Made by a program: the position numbers and the translations under genes | Origin: Bugulina stolonifera | Taxonomy: Eukaryota > Bryozoa > Gymnolaemata > Cheilostomatida > Bugulidae | Assembly: GCA_935421135.1 (NCBI GenBank) | Contig: OW285189.1 | Location: 21,888,298 to 21,952,297, forward strand | DNA: 64,000 nucleotides | Direction: 5' to 3' | Part shown: piece by piece, positions 1 through 12,154 of the stretch | Position numbering within the stretch: position 1 is the stretch's first letter | Layout: each line of letters opens with the position of its first letter | The notes under the pieces: generated by a model | Told to the model about the DNA's origin: nothing | The model's input: the letters and a program-made list of their open reading frames with translations, nothing else | The model's database searches: none

Positions 1-60
1 AATCTCATTGGCTAACCAGCCATGCCACTTGTGCTATGTTTGAAAGTACAGTGTACCAAC

Positions 61-252
61 TATAAATGCTTTATGTTGTTGTAATTTCACTCCAGTGATC
101 GCTTAAGCATCGTACAGTATACATCATATGTGTACATATCGCGTATCGACTAAAGATAGCTAGAGGTAAATCTACTGCTAAAACCTTAATCGACAAACCT
201 GTTAAAGTCATCCACCAGATATAGAAGGAATTCCTTTGCAGCGAATGATAAG
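61..252 (+). promoter_or_regulatory. Probable core promoter and 5' non-coding exon of the CNOT6-like gene
   Basis: A TATA-like stretch (TATAAAT) lies at 61-67. A good splice donor (AAG/GTAAGC) follows 252. The next acceptor, TTCGTAG, ends at 498 directly before the ATG of the first coding exon. This suggests a non-coding first exon starting roughly 25-35 bp after the TATA-like box and ending at 252, with an intron 253-498. No transcript evidence is available, and the transcription start is inferred from spacing only. Confidence 0.35.
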
Positions 253-498
253 GTAAGCAGAATTAATAACAGTTAACAGACAACTTTATTTATTAGTTTT
301 TGTAATATTTACATTGTGTTATTTGAGATCCTTATTAATTTAGTTCAACTTATTTTTTCAATTAATCAATGGTTTTTAGTAATAACGTAATAGCCAGTTT
401 GTTTGTCTTTATAATTTGTAAGGAGACAAATACCATTTCTACCATATACTTTATACATGCTGTTAATAATTCATAATAATTGCTTTTATAATTCGTAG

Positions 499-3400
499 AT
501 GGGGAGAGCACGGCGTCGTGTTAAACCCGATCCTCTGAATAGTGCTTGTGAGAGTTGCCGTCAAGTACAGAAGGATGCACCATTTCCACGTGGTGTTCGT
601 CGCAAATCTATGGGGGAAGCAAGAAAGTTGAATAACATTCAGAAATCACTTTCTTCAGACTACGAAAGTGAGACGGACAGTGCTATCGATACTGCCAGTG
701 TCATCAGTTCTTCTGATAGTAGAAGTATAAGTTCATCATCTGACTCGTCCAACTCACTAGAGCTTAGTCTATCAGACGACTACTCTAGTGAATCCTCACA
801 CGTTTCCAAAATATTCCCCAAAAAGTCAAAGACAGCAGTGGTCTCTCTGGAGAAATTAAAACAGGAGGAGGCCGAGCTAGATCTACAAGCATTAACTTTG
901 TATGTAACTGGTACCCCGTTCCAGAAATTCACTAGCAGAGACTCGTGTAAACAATGTATTGAATCATATATACACGCTCTCCACCAACATCAGCACAATC
1001 AAATGAGAGCAATGGGCATAGACGATTCATTCTCTATTGATCTCAAAGATTTGGATATAGAGGTTCACGTGGAAGAATTTATGAACTGGTCATTTGGTGA
1101 CGCTGTCATACAAACTAAGGAACACGGGTACTACGTAACACCTAATGGCACCACATACTATACAGATCTCCCTATGGACCCTAAATCTCTAACTAGACAC
1201 ATGATGATACCACCAAGCGAAAGAGCTTTGTGTAAGATTGTCATATCTCAGTATTGAATAGAGTCATTCTCTAGTTTGGTCTCTTTGTCTACATCCTTAA
1301 GCTAACTGAGGTTATTTTATTTCACTGGTTGTTAGATTTTGAAGAGAGTCTTTGTCTAATCGGTATTGTTTGTTCCGCTGATTGATCTATAGTGGGCATT
1401 GAACAAATAATTGAAGTGGTTAAAACTAGCTGTCACATGTAGCCCTAGTAAGGTACAGAGAGGCCTACATGGAACCTAATTATGTCTCCTGCATTTCTTA
1501 CACAATGGCTCATCACTCTTCTCACACTGTTAGAGGCTGCTTTATCAAGCTTTAGACTAGATTATTGCCTGGGATTATGTTAGCTTAATCTCATTTTGGT
1601 GATTCTCTTCAGTTTTCTGTAATTAGTTGCAAGGATTATAATACCATTAATACATCCCAGGTAATTACCTTGATCTCTAGGTGTACATATCCTTCTCTTC
1701 TCCAAAGCAATCCACTGCCTCAGTACCTCCTCTTAGGTGGTAATTTCCTTTAGTTATCTCCAGTCTAAACCACCTGTTTTCCCTACTTCCCCTCCTTCAA
1801 CTTCATCATTTCAATCTTTTATCTGTTTGGTGGTACATTTGAGGTTTATTTTCTTCTGGCCAGCCACAGTAATGTAAATGGACTGTTTTATTACCAAACA
1901 ATCACCTACTGCTATGGCTTGCAAGTATTTGTTAATTAAATGGGTATAAAGTGAGAATGTCACATTTACTTGTAAATGATGTCTCTACAAGAAGATTGGA
2001 ACCTGAGGACACACAATGTCCTTTTCACACCATGTGCTTCTGTGGACATTCACTTCTGTATCACATTATGATAAGATGCATTGGTGTACTGAACCTGTCC
2101 ATTGACTCTCTCAATTATACCTTCCTATACGCGTGTCATCACTTGAGGTCTATGCACTCTTGCACCCATGCTGTGCGCTATCATGCGTTATCATGGCAAT
2201 GCTGTGTACTTCGTGTTCATGGCTTCATGTAATATCACTATATCAGTAGCTAATAACTTGTTTTTCTGAACTATCAGAGATTTGACTTTTTGACAGCTTA
2301 ATTATTTATTGTTTACTCTATGCTGTTACACTGAACTAGTTGCTCGACAGTTGTTTCCTGCTGGCTTATTCAATCATGACGTAAAGACTAAAATATTGTC
2401 TATAAATGTTGACAATCGTATAATTTATTCACATTTCCAACATGTAACACTCTTTTTGTTCTTATATTAGATTTTGTTATATTTTAGTTACGGCTACTCA
2501 TCCACCTCAAAGACCATGGGTTCCATTACAGTCACCATCAAGAGGAGTTCCTACAGGTAAGGTTCTCGGTCTAGATTCCTTGCACCAGCCACATACATGT
2601 ACATGTATCGTGTAAATGATGGGCCCACTCCATTTCCTGGGTGTGTTTAGTTTCCTTCCTGGCTAGATAGTTGAATAATAACAATGTGTATTAATCACAA
2701 AGTGGTAATTATTGGCCGTTCAGAGTTGTAGACCATTGGTAGTTACCTACCCCCAAACAACTCTAAGCCAATCATAAGAAAACCGCATTGTTGTGGTTCA
2801 ATATAAATCAGCATTGTCAGTTAGATGATATATTATTATTATTGACTATATCACTCGGTTTAGCTTGCTTACTTAGTGAAATTGTGGAGGTGACGCAACT
2901 ATTTGCCAACAAGGATATTAGTAATCATTATTCAGTCAGCTAATAACTTTGCCACGTTGCCAACAGAACACTCGCCAGCCAACCAACCTTTGCTCTCCCT
3001 CCCTTCCTGCATAATGAGGTTCCATACCATCAGTTGTGGTGAGGGGAGGTAAACCATAGCGCTCAGTTCAATTCCCAGCATTCACCTGCATATTTTCTAG
3101 TAAACAGTATGCATTTATCAAGCCTTCCCCCATTCCAAAGGGAACCAGCATCATTCATGCACCAGATTTTTGGCACCTGTTCAACTGCAACCCTGAAAAC
3201 GTGATCTAAATGTGTGGTAATTGACATTCACCATTGATTTTTGGAATGCTGGTTCCCCTAGTCTGATAGACACTACTTGTGATAGTATCTTAAACTTCAA
3301 GTACCGATTCACTGATTCATTATAGAATTAGTTGCACTCCATTCACTTCCTGTGTGGCTAGCGTTCACCTATTCACTTGCCCAGAGTCAATAGTCCATAA

Positions 3401-6400
3401 TCAATGTAACCTGAGCTAATAGCAAGTCACTCTTACATAGTCAACAAATCTACAAGTTGCTGATTCATTACATTCCATGAATAGCAGTTGATATTGAATG
3501 CAGGGCTCTAAGGTAAATCACAAAAAAACTGCTGTTGATTTGAGTTAAATAAACATACAAGTAATGAAGGTTTATTATTAAACAACAATCAACTGACAGC
3601 TTGGTAACTGTAGTCAGCATAACTATGTGTCCTACCAGGCGACACTATTAGTAATCTACTACCGGTGGACCACTATGAATGTTACCTTGGCAGCAGCAGG
3701 GTCAGCTTATGAAGTAATGCCAGTGGTCAAAGTCTAAGAAAAGAGGTGGGGGGTCTCTAGGGTAGCAGACATAATCACTTGAGGGCACGAAGCACCCGAA
3801 CGGCGCGTGCTGGCGGGGAGGGGCGCCTGAGCGCCATCCCGGAAATTGGAAACTTTATCAAAATTAGACACCAAAATAGTGCAAAATGCAAGAACTTCAG
3901 GTTAAAATATGGTCCAAGATCTTAAGATAAAATATGGTCCAATTTGTATTATTATTATAATAGCAATCTTCAGGGGGTCTATCAGTCTGAGAGACCCCCT
4001 GAAACTTATGGTGGGGGACTGAGACCCCCAAAGACTCCCCCAACTTTGACCACTGAGTAATGCATGTGTACATGTATGTTACAATGGTTTATCTATGGGT
4101 GAACAAGTAACAATGACACTGTGCTATGATTTAGTAATACAGATTGGTGGTAGTGGTGGGGCAGATTAATTTAATACAGTGTAGAACCTTGATCACAAAA
4201 TAATCTTGCACAATGGATTATTGTATTACAATGGTATAAGCAGGTATTATAGTGGGTATTAATATGTAATATGTTACCCCATAACAATATGGTTGATGGG
4301 ATTAAGGTACATGTAGGTAGCTCACAATAGAACACCATAGAGGAATGGGAATAGAGATGATACCCTATAAACAGGATATAGTGACAATCCCTGGAATTAA
4401 ATATAGTTAATATTTTCCTGATGTGCAATGTTGAATTCCCTCTAAGTTGAAGCAGAATTTCTCATAGATTCTGTCTGTAGATACAATTATTGAATGATAA
4501 GACAATGATACTTCTATGACTAGTCAGAGTGTTTGTTCAGTACTTCCTGTTCGCACTATTATTATGTAAATAGTAGGAAACACTAGTTACATGGTGGCAA
4601 TCTAATTGACCCTTGATTATACAGTCATGTACATGTAGTACTATTCAGTCCACCTTTCACTGACCTGTGTTGTAAAATGCTAATATTCTGTTTACATTTT
4701 CTGCTTTTATGTTTTTGTTTTTACATTTTTGTTTACTGGTTTGTTTGTAGCATTGTTTACCGTGATGGACTATAACGTGCTGAGTGATAGCTATTGCAAC
4801 AGACAGGTCTATGGGTACTCTCCCTCCTGGGCCCTTAACTGGGATTATAGAAAAAGAGGTAAACATTTTGGACATCCTGGATCTATGGGTTTCATTTATG
4901 TAGAATTTGGTGTAAATGTAACATATTATATGACACCTACATATATTTGTATTTATAATGAATACTTTTAATTGGCTGGACAAGTATATAATTATAATGT
5001 GGTCTAAAGCAGGACAAATAAATTACCTTTATTTTATAGTTATTAATAGAAATTAGGAAATTTGTAATATATCATGATTTTCATTCTAACAAGAAAGGAT
5101 GTGTCATGGTAGAGGAAATTGTATTATATTATCATCATTTACAGGCAAAAAGTTACCGCTCCTGGAACTTCTTAAACTACCATTAATGTAAATTAGTAAA
5201 CTGACCATTTATTATACGATGCGCACCTAAACCAATATCTAGACTATTTAGTATATTTCTCTTCGGCTCTAGTTGGAAAGTGGAAACATGCCTAGATACA
5301 GCAATTTCATGTTATTACCATAATATAATTACTACCATCACACTCGTCAACAGTAAATAGTATTAGTCATAATTCTCCACGCGTTGATGTGTTGTGTTTG
5401 TCTTTAGGGATACTAGAAGAGATCAAACACTACAGTGCCGATATCATCTGTCTGCAAGAAGTGGAGTTCAAACAGTATACAGACTTCTTCAGCGTCGAGC
5501 TGCAGAAGGACGGATATACCGGACTACACTTCTCTAAGGGCAGAGCACAGATTGCTACAACCAACGTAGAAGCGGAGAAGGTTGATGGTTGCGCAATATT
5601 CTGGAGAGAGAATAAGTAAGTGATAACATGTGACATGCTTACAACACAGTATTATAGTATTATTAGGTTTAGCAGATAATCTGATGTAGTAACCCTGGAG
5701 ATGAACCATTGCTAGTGCTGAGCTGAACTACATAGTATGACCATGATATCGTACCCAGATCATAGTGACATAGTAGCTTTATATAAGATAGAAACACAGA
5801 AAATACTAGTTGTAGCTTTTAGGGACTGTGAATTTATTACATGGATGATTTCTGGCGGTACTAAATGCAGTCTAAGAGCAACTCATAGAAGGAAAATTTA
5901 TAAAACATTCTGGCCCAAAACTAACCCATGTAGATGTTCGCATCCATTCAAAAATCAGTAGACCTTGTACAATAGTTCAAAATGGCCAGTTTGGATTATG
6001 TACAATCTATCAGCCAACTTTACCAAATTATGTGAATCGTTCTAATCACTAATCAGTCTTTTGTGTTGCAACATTTTTATCAACTGTGCAATGCCAAAGA
6101 TCTACTGTGCACTCCCTGTACACCTCCTATCTAACTGGTTGCATAAGTAGTCACTGCTGTGTGGGATGGATGCAAAATTTTATAACATAAGATATTGATA
6201 GCTGATAGACATGTGGATATCAGTGCAGTGGGTTCACAATGTTGTCTCCAACTGAGAGTTGAGAACTGCACGTCGCCTGAGTAGCCAAACACAATGGTGA
6301 ATGTCATGCTCTGTAAAATTCATAATATTATTATTATTGCTATGACTTTTCAAATCAATTGAATTATTTGTCACTACTCAGGTTTTTATTATAGCAGCAT

Positions 6401-8033
6401 CTACTCTGAACAGTGACTGCTTTTAACCTGATTTCTCTTTTGTTAGAATTCAATCATATCCTACTCTACGTTCATTGCAGGTTCACACTCTCGGCTCACA
6501 AGAATATAGACTTCCGTAAGATTGCCCTCGGCACCTCCAAGCTTAGCGTAGATAACATGATTAATCGAGTGCAAACTAAGGACAATATCGGCATATGTGT
6601 GCTGCTGGAAACCAAGGAGGCTGTCTGGGACTTGAGCAGTAAGTTATCTCATGATAGCCCTACACGTACATTGTTCCGCTAGTGGAGTTGTCCTCCTTGT
6701 GTTTGACATTTGTGGAATACTATTAATATGTAGTCACAGAAGTTGACATGTTGCTGTGTGTCTGTAGGTATGTCCAAGACTGAGGCAGTGAAGAAACAGG
6801 TACTCATCACCAACACACACATCACATGGGACCCAGAGTACTCTGATGTCAAGCTAATGCAAACCATCATGCTGATGAAGGAGATCGACACTTTTGTCGA
6901 CGAGAATTTGGGGACGGGACAGAAACCTCCTCTCATCATATGTGGTGATTTCAACTCTTTACCAGAATCAGGTGAGAATCAAAGGCTAACTTTTCTCTTT
7001 AACACCGAGCTGAGGCTATCGGTAAATAGATCCTACGTCTAGACTGTAGGCTAATATAATAGCTATATTGTATGAATCACTCGACAAAGCGTGTAGGAAT
7101 TAAGTAAATTCTAATGTCTAAATCGAGGCGTTTTATTTGGAAATAGTCTCCTTTCCAAGATTGCCAGTATAGGCTTAGAATTTAAATATATTTTAAATTA
7201 CATTTTTATGCTAAGTTATGTAAGTCAATGGTGCATGCTGACATTCGTATATGTAAATGTTACATCTATACGTTATACATCAGATACCAATCTGTTCAAC
7301 TTTATAACAATATCATGGGTGGTGTTGTTGGATTGCAGGTGTTTGTGAGTTCCTGAGTAAAGGAAAGATTGCAGGTACACACGAGGAGTTCCAAGGATGT
7401 GATTATAGCAAAGTATTACAACACTTTAGCTGTGGTTCAAAACAGGACAAGCAGGCCACTCACTCTTACACTCTGCAGAGCGCATATCAAAAGAAGCCAT
7501 TGCCCTTCACTAACTATACGTAAGTCAACTAAGTATATAATATGGTAACATCAGTGTATGACTTAACACTGCATAAACTTCCATCACTCCATTATACTAA
7601 CAAGGGAAAGTAAGTTTCCTATTTGTAGCGACGTCTTCGCTTACATCCAGTATTAATTGTTTGTTTCTCCAGAACTCCAGGCTGTCACAGTTCCTCCACC
7701 TGGCACCATTACAGACAACAAAGAAATTTAGACAAACCCACATATTTAACTTTTTCCTAGAAACTAAACATTTTTTGAAGGATTAAGTTGTGAAAGTGGC
7801 AAATTGAAATAATCCTGATAATTAAACTAGCTGATTGTATTCCTTGGCTTTACAGATATGACTTCAAAGGCACCATTGATTATGTCTACCACAACAGACA
7901 GTTGACTGCCCTGGGTGTACTTGGCCAGTTAGATCCAGCATGGTTTGCAGAGAACAAAGTTGTTGGCTGTCCCCATCCTCATGTCCATTCTGACCACCTT
8001 TCTCTACTTGTGGAATTCGAGATGACAGCATAA
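499..8033 (+). CDS. CCR4-NOT complex subunit 6-like poly(A) deadenylase with a non-LRR N-terminus
   Basis: Coding exons: 499-1231, 2488-2556, 4751-4858, 5408-5615, 6481-6638, 6768-6971, 7339-7519 and 7856-8033. All splice phases agree and give 612 residues. Residues from about 265 onward match the CNOT6/CNOT6L exonuclease-endonuclease-phosphatase domain, which shortens mRNA poly(A) tails in the CCR4-NOT complex. Expected catalytic residues are present: Glu in LQEVE, Asp and Asn in CGDFNSLP, Asp in TIDYV, and Asp-His in PHPHVHSDH. The linker PPQRPW just before the domain matches CNOT6 proteins. The first 244 residues hold a Ser/Asp-rich stretch and no leucine-rich repeats, unlike animal CNOT6. 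Exon 1 would read on to a TGA at 1257, but an internal donor (T/GTAAGA at 1232) is in the phase needed for exon 2. The nuclease assignment is firm; the N-terminal model is inferred. Confidence 0.85.
3713..4063. mobile_element. Non-autonomous hAT-type MITE (element 3721-4055) with 8-bp target duplications
   Basis: The element starts CAGTGGTCAAAGT (3721-3733) and ends with its exact reverse complement (4043-4055). It is flanked by the perfect 8-bp repeat AGTAATGC at 3713-3720 and 4056-4063. Terminal repeats beginning CAG and 8-bp duplications are the hallmark of hAT transposons. At 335 bp it cannot encode a transposase. The interior holds a GC-rich block near 3785-3845 and purine-rich subterminal motifs. 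It lies in the second coding intron of the CNOT6-like gene. Confidence 0.85.
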
Positions 8034-8540
8034 TGTACTCGAAGTAAGACATGTTCAACACGACCTACCTTGCATGCTTTATCTGAACTATTGTTCATCA
8101 TTTTAGTCGGCCATTCTTGAGAATAACAGCTCAAGACAATAATATTATCACCCTGTCGTTCTATAACTCTATGCATGACTTTACCTATTTGCCATTCAGG
8201 TTGTCATGTTGTACTAATGTATCTGAGCACGTCTATTTTTACTATGATTGTCCTTGTATAGTTGCATGAAATGTACAAATCTGTAAATTCAAATTTATAT
8301 AGTTTCATCTTGTACATGTAAAATGTCTTGTCTAAAGTGTCTTCAAAGTTGATATTTTATTATCTAGTGTATTGTTGTTTTTTTTAAAAAAGGTTTGTTC
8401 AGTGGTTCACCTTGTATGCAGTGATGAACTCCACATATCTTTTAACTTTTTCAATAATTTTTCTCTTTGATCTTACACCAACTATAGATACTTACTTCTA
8501 AGTTGTAAATAATAAACTTTATCTGACAACATGATTAAAG
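8034..8540 (+). terminator. 3' UTR and poly(A) signal of the CNOT6-like gene
   Basis: The stop codon TAA ends at 8033. The canonical AATAAA at 8511-8516 is the likely cleavage signal, giving a 3' UTR of about 500 bases. The next gene is convergent, on the minus strand. Confidence 0.5.
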
Positions 8541-9491
8541 GCAAGCTATTTGCCCTGATAAATTGTCTACTGATCAACTAGTTGATATATTTGTATAAAA
8601 ATTGATTGATCTATAATACATAAATCTGGGTTTTCCAAATGTATTTCCATGGTTAAGTTCAAATGCTAATTTGAACACCAAATAACATAAAGTATCGATA
8701 TTACGCCAATAATGCTGTCTGTTTAATTGGCTCAACTGGATATTATTTATGATAAATGGATGAATCCTGAGGAGTGCAGTTACTCCCTGAGTGTACAGGA
8801 CCAATTGGTCCTCCCCCCACCTCCAGTTCAGAATACAATAATCACAGACTAAGAAGCTCCAGGTACTAAGCACTGGCAGTTTGCCCCCTTGGATAGAATA
8901 AAAGAAGGGAGGATAACTCCACAATGATGACTCCTTGAATGAAATGCACTGTACTACATGTACATTCACCTCTCCATTATTCACAACATAATGAATGGAC
9001 AGCATATAGAAACAAACTTTATTTAAAAATTCAAAAAGTGAGATTTGTTTTAGTGCCTATAGAGATTGTGAGATAAAATGTAAACAGATCTTTAGATGGC
9101 TTCAAAAAGCAAAACAACATGTTTATAAGGATATTTGGCAACAGAGATTGCTTCTAATAGTGATTGATCAACACTGGTCATTGAAATTTGTGTAGAGCAA
9201 GCCAAAATTACAACACAGGGTCTAACTACACTTCTGTCTAAATTTCTGAATTCAACAGCCCATGACTAATGGTCAGCTAATGAGCAACAGAGGAACTCCC
9301 GTTATTTTATAAAAATAGCAAACTTGAACTGTCTGTTATACGCACCATACAACAATTTTAGGAAGATTGATAAATATTAAGTATAGGATACAGTTTTGTG
9401 GTTCACAAGGAAATGATATGAACACAAAAACCCCACTGCTGAGTCTAGTAAATTAAATATTATAGAAATCAAAGCTTATGACAACAGGGTG
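8541..9491 (-). other. Intergenic gap and probable 3' UTR of the TMEM72-like gene
   Basis: No coding exon is visible. On the minus strand an AATAAA lies at 9018-9023, about 470 bases past the TMEM72-like stop codon, and would serve as its poly(A) signal. The two genes would then converge with about 500 bp between their ends. A 143-codon minus-strand reading frame at 8574-9005 has no recognisable protein features and is not called. Confidence 0.4.
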
Positions 9492-12154
9492 CTAAGCTTC
9501 CATGATGCCGTCTTGGTCTGCTAAAGATCTGTCTTGGGCATTTGAGAGCAAAGCAGCTCCACTCTGTATAGAAATCGTGTCAGCGTATTGATTTTGCATG
9601 TCATTGGCTATAGAGCCCCCTGAGCCCAACTCTTCACCTGTTCGATCAATTCTATAAAACAAGATAATTATTCAATCATACATTCTAGAAAAACTAGGGG
9701 TAAGCAAAATGCAATCCCAATATTATTAAAATTGTTAGCTGTCTAAGCGGCGCATATTTTGGAGTTGTCTCCCATTGTTAATGCAGTAGAAGTAAGACAA
9801 CTCCTAATTATACAAATGTACATGTTGCTGGCAAGTAGCAATTCAATGTGTAACACCAACCTGCTGTATGTGTTGTTGACTGAATTGCTGGTGGATGATG
9901 CTGGTAGATGCAGCCTACTGTGGGTGAATGATTTAAAGAGATAGAAGAAGGCAGACAGTAGCACCATCGTTCCTACAAGGTCACATAGAAACAGATTCAA
10001 AAATAAACTGCCAATATTTAAAGCATTACTCATATGATTGAAACCCAGCAACTCAGACAGAATTTAATTATAATATAAGTAGCGTGATCATGTTATAGAA
10101 AGGAGAAGATATACATAGTGATAAATACTTCACCTACACAACAACATGAATACCAGACAGAGCTTATATGCATGTAGTTATAGAGACCTACCAGCAATGA
10201 CTGACAGCCATGCTTCGCCTTCTAACAGGAAGTTGCGAATAAGACAGAACACAGAAAGCAGTGCGTAGAGTATGGCCTTACGCCAATCATCCAAACCGAG
10301 AGTACAACTCCAGCATCTCAGACAGGAATCACTCAAGTCACTACAAGACAGGGGTAACACTGTATACTGACTGCATGATCCACATAATGTCACCATCAAA
10401 GTACCATCGCCTGTTTAGTTGAAGTAGTGTGACAGAGGTGTAATACATGAATCCTCAGTTTCAGTGTGGGTGTGAGGTGTGTATGTATACATGTCCATAT
10501 ATCATACATGTATATAGTGTTACTATATCGAACTCGAATTTCAAATACTGTGGGAGGACATTATACACATATACAGCTATCAATAGGGCTACAACAGTTC
10601 TACTCTGGAACTGTCACACATCTACATATGTATGACATATAACTGAGATATAACTGCCATTAGAAGTAGAGGATGTGTTTGTATATTCCTTACCTGTGAC
10701 ATTCTCTGATAAGATAGTGTACCAGAAATATTGTCTCTGAAGCTGTCATGACAGCAGCTACACCTCTGCAAACATCATCATAATATATATGTACATTATA
10801 ATTTATAATCATTATTGTAAATTACAGTAAACAGTTTTTTGTTAGTGTGGCAGATTTTCAAACTGTTGGTAGTGCAGCAAATTCCATATTATCATAAAGA
10901 GTGGAAGGGAAGATTTGAAACTTTGACTTAAAAACTTCCCAGACTGGATTAATGGTGTTTGTAGGTCAAGCATACGACACATCAACCTGTTTGTGGGCGG
11001 AGTTGGAGGAACAGGTCATTATTATCATTCTCTGCACTATATTGTACATAGCGCTTTCTACAATTTATATTGCAGTAAATGTATATATAATTATATATTA
11101 TACTTACATTACGTAGTAACCGACAATTTCTTTATTGAACGCTACTTCAATTCCAATACCCCATAACACTGAAATGATCAAATTCACAAATATTTGGCAA
11201 ATATTACGAATAATTAATACATATTATATATTTCATCCAATTTGATGTTTGACAATAAGCACACATTATAAGAAATGGGACAGCTAGCCCACTTATCAAC
11301 TGTGTTGTCAAAAGTGACACTCTCATAACATACAATGGATTCCTCATGAAACATAGCCTTCAGTTATCTGGAGAAGAGTTGGCATAGATGTAGTTATGCA
11401 CATTGAATTTTTTATTTACTTACTATGCTGGTATAGTTTCAAACCAAACGTACATATTATATTTACATCATGTTCATAAAAACGGCAATAGAAAGTTTGT
11501 TTGGTTTACTTGGTTACAGTCTTGCTTTAGGCCTACATGTATGCTACCTACCATATTTTTCACAATTTCATATAGGTATTACACCTTTCACAGTGAGTAC
11601 ATAATATACATCCATTACCAATAATACAGATTGAATTCTGACCAGTTAACTCTGGCAAAATGACAAACTTGTCCATTGCACCAGATACCAAGCAAAGTAC
11701 CATAACGTAGGTAGCCAGTAGCTAGTAGTCAATAGCCAGGAGTCGGTATCTAGTAGACTTTACACACCTGACAGGAAATGACACATGTGCACATTGCCCA
11801 TGAAGGGAGAAAACCTACAATTCTCCTTCCAGAAAAAGCTGAGGAAAGATCGATTCAAGAAGACAGAACCTACCGCATCAGCATTTCCAGTCTATGGTAA
11901 AAACTCTCCAAGATTGAAAATTTCCCTATTAACACTTAGGTTTTTGTGCCTTCTCAGGTATTTTGCATGTCAGGTGTGGGTCATTTTAGTTAGTAACAAG
12001 TAAATAAACTCAGAAAGACATAATACCAGTGTGTACATGTAGTGCATATACAGTATTATGGAGCCTCACCTAGAGCTGTCACGATCCCCCAAACTCTGCA
12101 AAACCAGACATAATAGTCGGCACAGCTCTGCTTCACATGAGCGCTCACAACCAT
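9492..12154 (-). CDS. TMEM72-like multi-pass membrane protein
   Basis: Six coding exons on the minus strand: 12070-12154, 11108-11168, 10694-10765, 10192-10340, 9861-9972 and 9492-9651. All phases agree and give 212 residues. Four hydrophobic segments are visible, at about residues 15-36, 44-68, 87-103 and 107-127. Matches to vertebrate TMEM72, a renal-enriched protein of unknown biochemical role, include the WGIGIEV segment at the end of helix 1, the GVAAVMTASETIFLVHYL helix and a charged Trp-containing loop before helix 3. The last 80 or so residues form a polar tail ending DGIMEA. The start is the first ATG (12152-12154) in the first in-phase exon. Order and phase leave little doubt that the gene is real. 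The family name rests on modest similarity recalled without a search. Confidence 0.7.
9759..9812. repeat. Short hairpin with GGAGTTGTC ends
   Basis: TTGGAGTTGTCT at the left is matched by the inverted AAGACAACTCCTAA at the right, with about 25 bases between them. It sits in the last intron of the TMEM72-like gene. Similar arms occur at 20514, 40160 and 62700, suggesting a family of miniature palindromes. Confidence 0.4.

Noticed and set aside
1232..1257. Treating 499-1257 as a complete single-exon gene
   Set aside because: The in-phase strong donor at 1232 and the orphan CNOT6 linker exon at 2488 make the spliced model more likely; kept as an alternative.
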